Part shown: positions 34,609-45,765 of the stretch, piece by piece
How the letters are laid out: each line of letters begins with the position of its first letter
Numbering within the stretch: position 1 is the stretch's first letter
Assembly: GCF_000213175.1 (NCBI RefSeq)
Contig: NW_009799101.1
Coordinates: 979,817 to 1,043,816, forward strand
DNA length: 64,000 nucleotides
Origin: Neurospora tetrasperma FGSC 2508
Taxonomy: Eukaryota > Ascomycota > Sordariomycetes > Sordariales > Sordariaceae
Direction of reading: 5' to 3'
Position numbers and translations under genes: made by a program
The notes under the pieces: generated by a model
What the model was told of the DNA's origin: nothing
Seen by the model: only the letters and a program-made list of their open reading frames with translations
Databases searched by the model: none

Positions 34609-35806
34609 GACCGAGAACATGGATCTCATCATGCCTATCGAATGAAGAGAAGACAACTTAACGAAGGCGTCACCAAAGAACGAAGTTCTGTACGACCATT
34701 GCCGGTAAGCGTAGAATGCCTACCTTCAGTACACGAGACCATGTTTGAGGATATACGTAGGACGGCTCATAGGGGGCACCATATTACTCCGTTTTGTCAT
34801 TCTAGTATTAGAAGTCTAGGCCTTCTGAAACAACTCAGAACCCCACGTACATGATGCGGGTTAGAAACACAGGAGGCAGCAGATATTCCACGCCGTCCTC
34901 ACCGGTTGTATCTAATAATTATGGGCGAAGAAAGGAAGATGATGAGGCGGCATAAGGCGGACGAGGCACAAGGCACCCGGGAAACATGTGCACATTTCAT
35001 CCCTCGTCTAGGTAGACTTGCAATTAGGCTCCGTTTAACTTCTAAGCATGGTGCGAGTATTACTCTCCACTCCTCTACATTCAAAAAGGTCATGATGCAG
35101 TATTGGCCCCAGATGCCGTGGTTAATTCTTGCTCCATTGTTGCGTCTTCGCTCAACAACCAGGGAAGACAATGAAGGCAATGGTAGGTAACGTAATGTTA
35201 ACTTACATCAAACAATCCAGGACCCCGAAATCCAGATATATCACCCTCCATGCTTACAAAAACCCGATATGAACAAAAAAAGCACGCCAGCCTTGGCTGC
35301 CCTCTAGTCGGTAACCACGATTATCAAAAACGAAAATGTGTATATAGTCCCGTTAGTCCTCCCCATGATGCCCGACCTCTCGCCTACCCTACTTCCCTAC
35401 CCCACAACCAATTCAACAAGAAAAAAAAAGAGTAAGGCGAAAGCCGCTTCCCATAAGCCAAGAAGAAGAAGAAGAAGAAGAAGAAGAAGAAGAAGAAGAA
35501 GAAGAAGAAGAAAAGAGACTAACGCCTGATGTCTAAAACAAAATGAGGATATCCGCCCGCCGATGAAGTCTATAAAATGTTCGATTGTAGAAAATCACCG
35601 TTTCCTCCCCACCGTACCGCCTTCTCTCAAACCCGTCCGTTTCCTTTTCTTTTGGTTATATCTTTCCTTTCATTGGTGCCCAATTTCCCTCCCCTCTCCA
35701 ATCATATATCGAGCTGGGACCTGGTGACCTAGTAGGAACCACCTCCATGATGGCCTATGCCGAATGGTTGAACAGTCTCAAGAGACTATAGAACTCGTGC
35801 GCTCGT
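34609..35806. other. Convergent intergenic region with (GAA)n tract
   Basis: This 1.2-kb spacer lies between the stops of the Nrd1-like gene (+) and the carrier gene (-). It holds an uninterrupted AAG/GAA trinucleotide run at about 35459-35513. No gene is supported. Confidence 0.55.
35459..35513. repeat. (AAG)n microsatellite
   Basis: About eighteen AAG units form a pure purine strand. Such tracts can form triplex DNA and vary in length. This one lies between converging 3' ends. Confidence 0.9.
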
Positions 35807-36945
35807 CTATAGGACCCGGGTCTCGGGCCCAAGAATCTTGTCCTCCAGCTTCTTGACCAGCTTCGTGGTCTGCTCGGCCAAGCTGAGGGTCAGGATGGTG
35901 TGCGGGAGAATGCGAGTAAGATGGGGGATGACGCCCTTGTAGATGGCGAAGAAACCCTCGGCGCGGATGGTCTTGGCCAGGCAGTCGAAGACGCCCTTGT
36001 ACAGGTTACCGTTTTGGTTGTAGAGGCGGGACATGATTGTGTCTATTTCGTTCATTGTCAGTTTCAGTTGTCCCAGGGGGCCAGAAGAGGGTCAAGAGGA
36101 AGGGAATAAAAAAAAAAAAAAAAAAAAAAACATACCAGGAGGATGCATCACTACGCAAACCACAAATCCACTCGCCGTGCTACTCGCCAAATGCAGCGCC
36201 GGCCCCTCCTCCATGCCCAAGTGTTTTACCAACCGCCTCTTCGCAAAGAAGTACGTGGGGAGCTGCACCGAAGATCCAAAGCCTGTCCTGATCATGGCCG
36301 CCCCCACACCTCTGTACAACCCCTTCACACCCTCCCCCTTGTAGATTTTCGTCAACCCGTCCCAGGCGTTCTTGTACTGATGCTGCGTGCCGACCGGCAA
36401 AAAGGGGCTGTAGCTCTGCAACCTCGTCTTGGCCAAGAAGAACGGTGACCCCGCCATGGCGCCCATGATGCCACTCGCCGCGCCGGCAAACATGTTGATG
36501 CCCAGGTTTTGGGTCTTTGCGTCGTTAAAGAGCGTGGTCGCAAGCGCGTGTCGCATCGGCTCGTAGAACCCCAGGCGGCATCCGTTCAGGAGGATCTGGT
36601 AGATGTACGCGCACCCGATACCGCGGTAGATGCCGCCCAGTCCTTCGTTGCGCACAATCACGGAGACACCGTGGATCGGACCCCGGTAGAAGTGAGGGGA
36701 GGAGGTAGAGGATTGGAGCTCGCCTTGGAGCTGCATGCGGATCTTGACGGTCTCGAAAGGGTGCGTGGCGGTTACCGCGCCGCATGCTGCGATGCCGCCG
36801 GCTATGAAGGCGCTGTAAGGGGGGGAGAGATGTTAGTCTGGGCTTGGGACCGAGAGGGGGGGTTTGGGTTGGGTTGGGTTGCGCGCGCGCACTGGGCGCA
36901 TTGCGAGGAGGGGAAAGGGAGAGCTTACCCTGCTGTTGTTGACAT
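35807..36945 (-). CDS. oac1: Mitochondrial carrier, oxaloacetate (Oac1) type
   Basis: Inner-membrane carrier of the SLC25 family. Three exons, 36929-36945, 36136-36812 and 35807-36042, encode 309 residues, the usual carrier length. All three repeats carry the P-x-[DE]-x-x-[KR] signature or a variant: HPFETVKIR after TM1, SPFFLAKTR after TM3 and HPPDTIMSR after TM5. EGxxGxYRG motifs follow the first two (EGLGGIYRG and EGVKGLYRG). Cys, Asn and Arg in the even helices (LLNGCRLGFYEP) agree with the Oac1 group, which moves oxaloacetate and sulfate and, in yeast, isopropylmalate. The first exon codes for only five full residues. Intron 2 begins GTATG followed by 23 T, noted in Part 2. The substrate call is inference from overall pattern. 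Confidence 0.87.
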
Positions 36946-38210
36946 AGTGACGTTGGGGTATCTGTCTTGGGAGGATGTATGGGGAAGAAGGTTGAGGGAG
37001 GGGGAAAAGATCAGGGAGAATCCAAGTCGAGTCCCCAGAGTTGTTGGGTTGATTGCGACGGAGTTGGCGCGCAAAGTCAAAGAAAGGCGCAATGCCGAGT
37101 CTTGCCGGTGTTCGGAGAGAGAGAGGGGGGAACACGGGAACTAATTCGGGAGTAGGCCGGGGGAAGCGGGAGTGGATGTCACCGTATCACGGAGAGTAAC
37201 GACGGCAATGAGGGGATGATCTGGGGAAAGATCAGATCGGTGTATGTACAGGTGTACAACTGAACGAAGTCACAACGAACGACGACGACTGCTTCTTCCT
37301 CCAGGAACAGGAAGGAAAGAGAAGAACACCGAGAGCTGTCCGGGAAATTTATTGGAGCTTCAAGGTGGCCTCGCCGGTCAGTCGCCGGGCAGACAAGGGG
37401 GTCGAAGTGATCAACTGGGACCAACTCCCGCTTTGGGTCAGGCACGGAAGTTGGTGTCGAGATCCTCCTCCGATGCCGTGGATGGGGGTGGTGCCCAATG
37501 GCGACGAGGCGAAGGAGTTGTAAGTGCTGCGGTTTCGGCGCGCGGACAACAGATTAATGTGGAGTTTCTGCGGTATGACAGGGGGGCGTGGCGGGTCGGG
37601 CGGCCCAGACGTGGACCCTGAATCAGTAACGGAAATGTCTGGGCCGGGGAACGCTGTCGTTGCTGCGAGGGAGGGTTAGGGCCTAAGCGCGATGGACGGC
37701 AACAAGTGTCCGAATCGGAGCTTGATGACAATTCCGAAAAAGACGAAGGTACCGAAAGCTTGGAAGACAGTCATACTGGGACTTCAGCTGAGCATCTTCC
37801 CGTAGTGCGTAACGATTGACATTTCAGCTTCGTGAACATACACTAGCACGGTTTTCAATTGACTGCTCGGTTTGCGTCAAAACCACCAACGTATGCCCAG
37901 CGTTGATGGAGTTTGTCCAACTGTTACCCAACTTGATGTCGTTGTCCATGCAGTTGGACCTGACCATGGATCGAAACAAGGGTTAGGGTCTTGGGCTACA
38001 GCCAAGTCATTGTATGTACCTTGACGTCGCATTACTGAAGCTCTGTCTCTCCGCCCGGCAGAAACACCAACGCGGTTGACGGATGCTACTAAGTTTTGAA
38101 CCAAACATCAAATAACTAGCATCAATCCGATTTTATACAATTTGACACAGTCTATTCGCCCCGCCATTTTCTGCGGTTCTAGCCGGTTTCAATACGATCA
38201 ATCGACCGCA
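36946..38210. other. Divergent promoter region, carrier and swd2
   Basis: This 1.3-kb spacer lies between two start codons. The carrier side is CT-rich on its coding strand, as expected of a leader. A TGGGTTGGGTTGG-type repeat followed by a GCGCGCGC run lies inside the carrier's first intron, about 36860-36895. No extra gene is supported. Confidence 0.5.
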
Positions 38211-39409
38211 ATGTCATCGACACCGATGGACATCGACGAGCCCGGCGCGGGAACACCCTCCCTGAACGTTACTCGGTTACTTGGACCTAATGGGCCCAGT
38301 ACCTCCAAGATCAGCGAGGTGATCAAGAATTTCAGGCCGACAAAGTTCTTCCAGAGAGACGACGTGAAGGAGGGTAGGCCCCAGCCATACGTTCTCTCAA
38401 TCGACTTTGACGACCCTGGCGAGCTTTGCATGACGTCTGAAAGCGACGAGACCATCCAGATATATAACGTTAGGGAAGGTCGGCATGATAAGAGCTTGCT
38501 GAGCAAAAAGTACGGCGTCAAGCATGCGAAGTTTACACATTCCAGCTCGGGCATCATCTATGCGAGCACGAAGCAAAACGGTATGTCACCGTGAACACCC
38601 TTTCTCCCTTCAATGACTGCTTTTCGCTGACCTAGATCGCCACAGACGCAATCCGCTATCTGGCAACCCACGACAATACGTTTATCCGATATTTCGAAGG
38701 TCACGAGGCCTCCGTTACCAACATCGCCCTCCATCCCGGCTCCGATAACTTTCTTTCATGTAGTCTTGACACCACAGTCAGGCTCTGGGACCTCAATAGC
38801 AGGAACTGGGTTGCCAAATTCCACCTCACCAATCCCACTTTAGCGGCCTGGGACCCTGCCGGTCTCGTTTTTGCCATCGCCCTACCAGCCAGCGCCAGCA
38901 TTCTCCTTTACGATTACCGCAACTACGTGAAACCGTTCAAGATCATCGACGTTCTGAAAGAGAAGGGGCCAGCCGATGCGGATGCTGTCTTCAGAGGCTG
39001 GACGAAACTCGAGTTCTCCAACGACGGGAAGCATATTCTTTTAGGAACACGGACCGGAGGACACTTTCTCTTTGACGCAATTGACGGGAACCTGAAGGCG
39101 TACTTGCGAAAGCCCCAAGGCGGCACCAGACGGCCAGCCCCCGGCGAGGCTGATGGTGGAAGCGGTGCGCTAGAGAGTAGTGGAGACTGTTGCTTTACGC
39201 CGGATGGACGATATGTCGTGTCGGGCGCGGCCAAGGACCTGTTGGTTTGGGACACCATGCAAACTCCCAACAGCAAGGTCCTGGAACCGAATTTCCTTCC
39301 CCAGGAAGGAAAGAAGGAACCGGTCCTTGTGCAGTACAATCCACGATTCAACATGATTGCCACTGCGGATAAGGAGCTTATGTTTTGGCTTCCGGTTTCC
39401 GATTTATAG
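38211..39409 (+). CDS. swd2: WD40 protein Swd2 (COMPASS and cleavage/polyadenylation factor)
   Basis: Swd2 links histone H2B ubiquitination to H3K4 methylation in Set1/COMPASS and, in yeast, also belongs to the cleavage and polyadenylation factor. Two exons, 38211-38580 and 38646-39409, encode 377 residues. The WD-type repeats start near residue 45. Visible units include VLSIDFDDPGELCMTSESDETIQIYNV, the strong FEGHEASVTNIALHP with DTTVRLWDL, LEFSNDGKHILLGT, and CCFTPDGRYVVSGAAKDLLVWD. The VIKNFRPTKFF segment just before the propeller is typical of Swd2/WDR82. A Gly/Arg-rich loop (about 285-305) interrupts one blade. The intron falls after residue 123. The neighbours suggest no operon-like relation. 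Confidence 0.92.
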
Positions 39410-40598
39410 ACGGAGTCTCTCGGAAACTGTTGGACCTCACCTCCATGGTCAACCCCACGGAATAGGTGGGACCGGGCTTTACCGGTTCAGCGCAAACGTC
39501 CGCTTGAGAAGTATGATATGGAGACGTCTTTCTGGGCCAAAGTCGATGATCAAAAGATCTAAAATAACTTTTCATCCTTTCTGGACACCGATCGCTTCGT
39601 GGTTGTGGGGGCGTTGTCTCCATTGTGGCGCCGGGATACTTGGAGAGTTCCCCCAAAAGCCGCACGCACGAGGAAGGCCGTTGTGGCTCAAACTACACAG
39701 GACCCATGCTGCGATGTACGAAGGTCTTGGATGGTATCCTGTTGCTACATCAGGGCAGAGCAGATGAGCGTCGTGGTAAGAGAACATGAGAGACGCCGGG
39801 AACAAAAGAAGATTTTGATGCACTGTACATGAGATACCCATTTTGCATTATTCACCGGCGTATGGGAGTAGTTAGCATGCTTCAAAGGGTTCAGGTTGCA
39901 AGGCAAGTGGCCTGGAAGGCTGATTTAACCAGGCTTCTACGAGAGTAGATGGAAAGAAATGGTCAAGATGAACAGCCTGTAATGGTTGATCAAGTTGAGT
40001 TTCACTTAGGGGATGATAGACATTAGCCAATAGAGGAAGCGCAACATCATTTTCTTTCTGTCCATAGGTAGAGAACCTGATCATCAGGTAGTACTGATAA
40101 AGTCGAGTTCAATTCCACCCTGAAGCCCATATTTCAGACCTGGGACGACGGGAGCTTAAAGTAAACACAACCCCTGTTGCCCCCTGTCCTTATGCCCCGC
40201 ATTTGAGCTGCTGGATGGGACCGGACCGCGGTGAACCCCACCAATACAACACCCATTTCAGCGTGCAAGCAGAGAGCTCACCGAAACCGTGGCACCAAAA
40301 CTTCCCGGGGAAGCGACAAGGTGAACCCACATCATCCTTACCTCCAACATATCACGTCGCCTTGACGCCTTCGCATCTATCTCGAGTCACCAACCGCCGC
40401 TGCGCGCCACACTCCCAAGCCGCCAGCCGACACTACCTATACCAAATTGATCATTTGGGTACCGAATATCCAAACCAGCGCACGAAGAGTACAAACAAAG
40501 CGATCACTACTTCGACGGAACGATCCAGTCGCGCAGCACGCGACCACCGTCCCATCAGACGTACTCGTCGTCTACAGCATAAACCGGCGACAACAAAT
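39410..40598. other. Intergenic region between swd2 and srp21
   Basis: This 1.2-kb spacer lies between two plus-strand genes. Some frames of 130-170 codons are open on the plus strand (39357-39767 and 40203-40715), but the first overlaps the end of swd2 in another frame and the second runs through the srp21 start. I treat both as leader or UTR sequence. Confidence 0.45.
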
Positions 40599-41278
40599 AT
40601 GCCATACTACGAAAAGTCAGAGGACTGGCTTCACCAGTCGGCTTTGCTGTTGCAGGCTAGGCCTCAGACTGTATGTCTTTCTCCCCTCCTCCAATCATTA
40701 CATCTTAGTGGGTAGCTATGAGCCATCTAAACTTCTCCCGTCCATGCTAACATGCAAACCCAAACCTCCCCCCCAAATAACAGACCCGAGTAACAACCTC
40801 GTACTCCCTCCGCCCCGCCATCCGCCCTTCCAAAGCCGAGAAGCTCGCGGCAAAGGAAGCTCGTCGCGCCAAAGAAAAAGAAACCAGCAGCAAAAAGACA
40901 ACAGAAGGAGAACCCCCCAAGGATGCGGCGGCGGCGGCAGCAAAACCACCCCGAGGCCATCTGGTCCTCAAGACCTTTGACCCGCACTCGGGCGTATGCC
41001 TGAAATACAAGACGTCCAAAGCCGCCGAGGTGGGTCGGTTGATTCAGATGCTGGGACAATTGGGGAGGAGGATGGCTGCGCTGCCTGTTGACGAGGCCAA
41101 GGAGTCGGCAGACGTTGTGATGGCTGATGCGGCTGCTGCTGCGGCGGAGGAGGGTGCTGCGGCGGCGGCGGCGGCGGCGGTTAGTGGGACTGCTACGCCT
41201 GTTGCGGGTGCGAGTACGCCTGCGCCTGCGGCAGGAGGCGGTGGACAGGGAAAGAAGAAGAAGAAGGGGAAGAGGTGA
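40599..41278 (+). CDS. srp21: Signal recognition particle subunit SRP9/Srp21
   Basis: Component of the SRP Alu domain, involved in elongation arrest during co-translational targeting to the ER. Two exons, 40599-40670 and 40784-41278, encode 188 residues. The SRP9/21 domain starts at the N-terminus (YYEKSEDWLHQSALLLQARP), continues with TRVTTSYSLRP after the splice, and ends with LVLKTFDPHSGVCLKYKTSKAAEVGRLIQMLGQLGRRMAAL. An Ala/Lys-rich insertion (about 40-80) separates the two halves, as in fungal Srp21. The C-terminus is Ala-rich and ends in a basic Lys tail that could contact RNA. Ala runs at 41125-41180 come from GCG/GCT repeats. The gene is convergent with the ribonucleotide reductase gene. 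Confidence 0.9.
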
Positions 41279-41982
41279 ATTTTGAGAGGGCACTGAGTAA
41301 GTGGGAAGGGGATGAACGCGCGGATCGGCGGGTTGAGCGGGTAAATGCCATGATAATAAAGGGTGGGTAGAACCAAGTGAATGAAGCAAGCGTTTAACAT
41401 TTATATGTGGTAACATTTGTGTCAAGTGAAGTCTACCTTGGTTGCGCATCGGCGAACGGGTCACGTCAGGCGTCATGGTCACTTCAAGTTCACGCCGATA
41501 CGAATTCGCTGATGTCTATAAATTCAATTGCCATGTCGTGTGGAGAGACCGAGCTCTGCCCATACATGTAGAAGCTACTGCCTAGAAGCTTCTTTTCTTT
41601 TTGTTTATCAATAATCGACCATCTTCTCATTCAAGTTACAGCCCAGTTGTATGTACAAGATGGCTTGATCAAATCAGCCATGATCTTGAGTCCCTATAAC
41701 GCCTCTAACTCCGCCCATGTGCTTGATGATAGGAAAAAGGAAAACATTGAACTCGCTCGCCTTTTTTTGAGGTGAGTTGCTGATGGCAGCAAAGATTTTT
41801 TATCCAACACAGAAAAACATCTCCAACTGGCAGTTGATAAGCAAGTTGCTAGTCATGCTCGTGTGGGGATGTTCGGTGTGAGATCAGAACGGAAAGGTAC
41901 AGTGTGGTGAAGGGGGTATTGATGAAACAAAGTCATAAGAGGCGTCGCAAAGGGAAACGAGAAACGGCAAGGACAACGGCAT
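41279..41982. other. Convergent 3' spacer
   Basis: This 0.7-kb spacer lies between the stops of srp21 (+) and the ribonucleotide reductase small subunit (-). I see only presumptive 3' UTR sequence. Confidence 0.5.
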
Positions 41983-43429
41983 TTAAAAGTCCTCGTCGAA
42001 GGTGAAGTCACCGCCGTTCTCGTTCTTGACCACCTCCGCATCAGCGTCAACCTTCTTGGTGCTGTTCATGACACCAGCCTTCTGGTAGTCGCCAACACGC
42101 TTCTCGAAGAAGTTGGTCTTGCCACCGAGAGAAATGTTCTCCATGAAGTCGAAGGGGTTAGTCGACCTGTAGATCTTCTCGTTGCCGAGGGCGACAAGGA
42201 GACGATCGGCGACGAACTCGATGTACTGCTTCATGAGGTCGGCGTTCATGCCAAGAAGAGCGCAAGGGAGGGCCTCAGTGAGGAACTCCTGCTCAATTCT
42301 GACGGCATCGACAATGATTTCCTGGATCAGCTGCTTGCTGGGGCGGTTGTTGAGGTGAGAGAAGAGAAGGCAGGCAAAGTCGGTGTGGAGACCCTCATCA
42401 CGGGAGATGAGCTCGTTAGAGAAGGTAAGGCCAGGCATGAGGCCGCGCTTCTTGAGCCAGAAGATGGAGGCGAAAGCACCGCTGAAGAAGATACCCTCGA
42501 CGGCAGCAAAAGCGACGAGACGCTGGGCAAAGGTGGAGCTCTTGTCGGTAATCCAGCGAAGAGCCCAGTCAGCCTTCTTGCGGATGCAAGGGATGGTGTC
42601 AATAGCGTTGAAGAGGTAGGTCCTCTGGGAGGGCTCCTTGATGTAAGTGTCGATGAGGAGGGAGTAGGTCTCGGAGTGAATGTTCTCCATCATGATCTGG
42701 AAACCGTAGAAGCAGCGAGCCTCGGGGATCTGGACTTCGCCACTGAAGCGCTCGACGAGGTTCTCGTTGACAATACCATCGGAGGCAGCGAAGAAGGCGA
42801 GAATGTGGGAGATGAAGAACTTCTCATCGTCGTTCAGTCTGTTGTTCCAGTCGTGAAGGTCCTTGGAGAGATCAATCTCCTCGGCGGTCCAGAAGGAAGC
42901 CTCGGCCTTCTTGTACATTTGCCAGATCTGTAGTGTGGATATCCAATTAGCCCGTGAACCACTTTACGCGTTGTTTGGGATGTCTGGGACGCGTGGCGTA
43001 CCTCATGGTACTTGATGGGGAAGAGAACGAAGCGTTGAGGGTTCTCGGTGAGGAGAGGCTCATTGGCCTCCTCAGGCTTGAGGGTAGGGGCCATCTTCTT
43101 GGCCTCGGCGGCCTTCTTGTTCGCGTTGTGTTCAGCATCGATCTCGGCTTCGAGCTTAGCAAGGTCCTCGTCGAAGGGCTTGTTCTCCTTGTCGGTGGCA
43201 CCGAAGTCGAGCTTCTTAGCGGGAGAGTCCATGTTGAGATTCTGGATACCGGAGGTAACCTGTATGGTGCTCGTGTCAGTTACAGTCATGGTGGCGGGTA
43301 TGTAAGTTGATGCGGTGGTTTAGAGTTGGTAATGGTTGCAGGTCGCGTCGCGGGATTGTTTATGTAGATGTAAGGTAGGTAGGCTAAGTAAGTACTGACC
43401 TGCTTGGACGGGCTGGTCTGGACAGACAT
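41983..43429 (-). CDS. RNR2: Ribonucleoside-diphosphate reductase small subunit (R2)
   Basis: R2 carries the diiron-tyrosyl radical that drives reduction of NDPs to dNDPs by R1. Three exons, 43400-43429, 43002-43259 and 41983-42927, encode 410 residues. The metal ligands can be read: D146 (AASDGIVNE), E177 and H180 (MENIHSETY), the Glu of VEGIFFSG, and the Glu and His of RDEGLHTDF. The radical Tyr is Y184. The C-terminal FTFDEDF tail that docks into R1 is intact. An acidic, Lys/Ala-rich N-terminal extension of about 95 residues precedes the fold, as in other fungal R2 proteins. Intron 2 holds two ACGCGT boxes, and the region just upstream of the ATG holds an E2F-like site, both consistent with the G1/S-periodic expression known for this enzyme. 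Confidence 0.97.
42966..42971. promoter_or_regulatory. MCB-type box ACGCGT in RNR2 intron 2 (first)
   Basis: This is an exact match to the MluI cell-cycle box bound by MBF (Mbp1/Swi6-type) factors. It lies inside intron 2 (42928-43001). The motif is palindromic, so orientation does not matter. Confidence 0.45.
42989..42994. promoter_or_regulatory. MCB-type box ACGCGT in RNR2 intron 2 (second)
   Basis: This is the second exact ACGCGT, 23 nt from the first, start to start, in the same 74-nt intron and just inside its 5' splice site. Paired MCB boxes are the arrangement usually found in MBF-regulated promoters. Confidence 0.45.
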
Positions 43430-44810
43430 GGTGAACTAGGACGAAGAGATGAGATGCGGTTGGAAATGACACAGAACCAAGCGTTGCGAAGGATGACGAC
43501 GCAAGACGATTTGGCGAAAAGAGGATATAAAATGGGTTGCGTCAGAGAAGTAGTGGTTTTGGACAAAGACGGGGAAGAAGAACAAGATGGGTTCGTGATT
43601 TCAGTTCTTTAGAAGGTTTAAGTACTGAGCACGTCCGCACGTGGTGCCCACACCAGAGAACCTGAACGGGCGAGAGGCACCATTGGCAACCCACACTGCC
43701 CTGGGCTGGCAAACAAATCTGCGCGTCAGGACTCCAGGATACGCGTTCTAGAGGTACACCTAGTAGCGCCTGGAGCGCGTCCATGGAGCTTCTTCTGCTG
43801 CCGTGCCGTCCGGCAAGCACTTGCAGTGACACAACACCTCCAGGCACAGGTAGCGTTTCCCCGATGCCAGACGAGCCTCTCCCCTGCATGCGCCCTGTAA
43901 AAGCGTGCTTCAACTCAAAACTTTGTTCCATTGCCATCGCTATTTGTCGCGTTGTTCCGCTTTACAACCAGTTACAATTGCTCCGTCAGCATTCCGACTA
44001 CCCAATTACATGATCGAATCCACCCTCGAGCAACATGTCGCGTCCTCCCTTGTTTCCATCCGAGCCGTCGTCAAGCCGCCATGCCTGCTTTTTTCTCTTA
44101 TCAGATCGTCACACATCCATCAATCGGTCCTAGCTGGTCTTGGACTCCAGGCATCCCGTTCCACCTGTCACCCCTCCGGCCCGCACACAGCAGCCCAGGA
44201 GCTTCCACGGGTCCAACTGTGACTCCAGTATCATTGCGCCCTTTGTCTAAATAGGATGGGATGATCCAACACGCCAGACCACATGTGATGGCACTACGGA
44301 GACGGTAGAAACCGGTCGTTGCCACTGACGAACATCTTGAACTTGTCTTTGTTGTATGATCGGCTTCAGGCGTCGAGCTGAGATCGGTCCGATGAGTCCG
44401 CATCTTTCAACGTGTCACATTCGCATCAGGAGCAATAGTCCAGATCGGGGAGTTTGTCTGAGACCCTTAAGAAGGGGTTGCTAGACAGTCCACTGCTAAC
44501 TTTGTCATGAAGTGAACGGTGGTGAGAAGCTTGTAATCATTATTGTTGCACAAGGTGCATTATGTAAGTGACATAGAAAAACAAAAATGAGACTCCTAGG
44601 TAGGTGTGCCTTCATGCGCCTTGCTTGTTTTCATAGTTCCATCTTTTGCGTTTTTCACAACTGAATTCGTGCCGTCATTGTTCATTCATTATTCAGCATG
44701 CGACCTCACCAGGTCTTCCATGTCGGAGCTCCGAAGCTCGAACCTCTCCACATCGCACACGTCAAGTGTCGAGACCGCGATCGGCTCGTGTTGGACCCAC
44801 CAAAACCACT
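43430..44810. other. RNR2 promoter region
   Basis: This is 1.4 kb between the RNR2 start and the stop of the DUF4112 gene. Besides the E2F-like site and the ACGCGT at 43741, it contains several GCGTC/GACGC elements close to the start. Short ORFs on both strands near 43.5-44.4 kb have no recognisable features. Confidence 0.5.
43509..43518. promoter_or_regulatory. E2F/MBF-like site upstream of RNR2
   Basis: The plus strand reads TTTGGCGAAA about 80 bp upstream of the RNR2 start codon, which resembles the E2F consensus. Another exact ACGCGT lies at 43741-43746, about 310 bp upstream. Confidence 0.35.
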
Positions 44811-45765
44811 TTATCTCCGGCCTTGACTTCGGGAATCCCTTGTAGACCCACCCCGGCCGTCACCCCGACCGCCGTGGCTATCCCGCAGCTCCCGCTCCGG
44901 TCGAGCTTCCACAATCCCGGACTCCAAGTCTGGTTCTGCTGTTCTCCCACCACCGCGGTTCCAGCCCCATCCCCGGCCGTGCGTTGTTTTCGGTGCAGAA
45001 GTTGACTGAGCCGGTCGAGTTGAGGGCTGGAGAACCCCATTACCAGTTCCATTTCCTAACAAGTGAATGGTCTCGCCGGTGTCCGGATCAGAGACTTTTC
45101 CGTTCCTGACCGCATCAGCCTTCGCCATCAAGTACACGTGGAGTAGCCAGGCATTGCGTGTATTCGCTCGGTAGAGCGCATCGACGATGTCGCCAACGAT
45201 GGGAATCAGACCGATCGCAAAGTCGAACATGATGTTGGATATCATTTTCGCGTAAAGGGTTGCTGGTAGACCACCGTCAATCTTGGAAGCCTTCTTTACC
45301 AACCACAGGGCCATGAGAGCATCCGCAAAATCACCGAGGCTGGGGAAAATGGTGTCAGCTACACGGCGCATCAGAAGTAGGTGGGTCGCGAATCACTTAC
45401 ATGGGAATCAAACCAATAAAGAAGGACCAGCCAAACCGGACGGGAACGCAGCAGCACTTGAAGCCCATGTCCCATTTATATGCTCTCTTCCGCACCGTTT
45501 TCAGGATCGCCTGGTCGTTTGATGACAGCTCAACCGGAATTGGTCGCTCCTGAGTCCTGTACTTGACGATTTGACCATTCTTGTATACCGGGACTCGTTC
45601 CTCGTATGGATTCTATCAAGTTGCAGTGTCAGTAAAATGCGTGCAAGGGTTGCCGCTCATACATGGAATCCCTGCTCCAAGACTTACGTCAGAGTTTGGC
45701 TTGATCTTGTCGGTGTCGAGACTCTTGAGGGCTCTCTTGCCCAATATCGATATGAGGACGTTCAT
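44811..45765 (-). CDS. DUF4112 membrane-associated protein
   Basis: Three exons (45688-45765, 45401-45612, 44811-45339) encode 272 residues. The DUF4112 domain occupies about residues 70-190. It has two hydrophobic hairpins ending in similar motifs, GLIPILGDFADALMALWLV and AIGLIPIVGDIVDALYRANTRN, separated by LYAKMISNIMFDF. The IP-x-x-GD repeat is the family signature. The tail is Gly/Arg/Ser-rich and disordered (RGWGWNRGGG). The family is widespread in fungi and bacteria and has no established function. The paired amphipathic segments suggest membrane association. The gene shares a 1.9-kb divergent region with dcp2. Confidence 0.83.

Noticed and set aside
42355-42933. 192-codon plus-strand ORF
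   Set aside because: It is antisense to the highly conserved ribonucleotide reductase exon 3 and arises from its codon usage.
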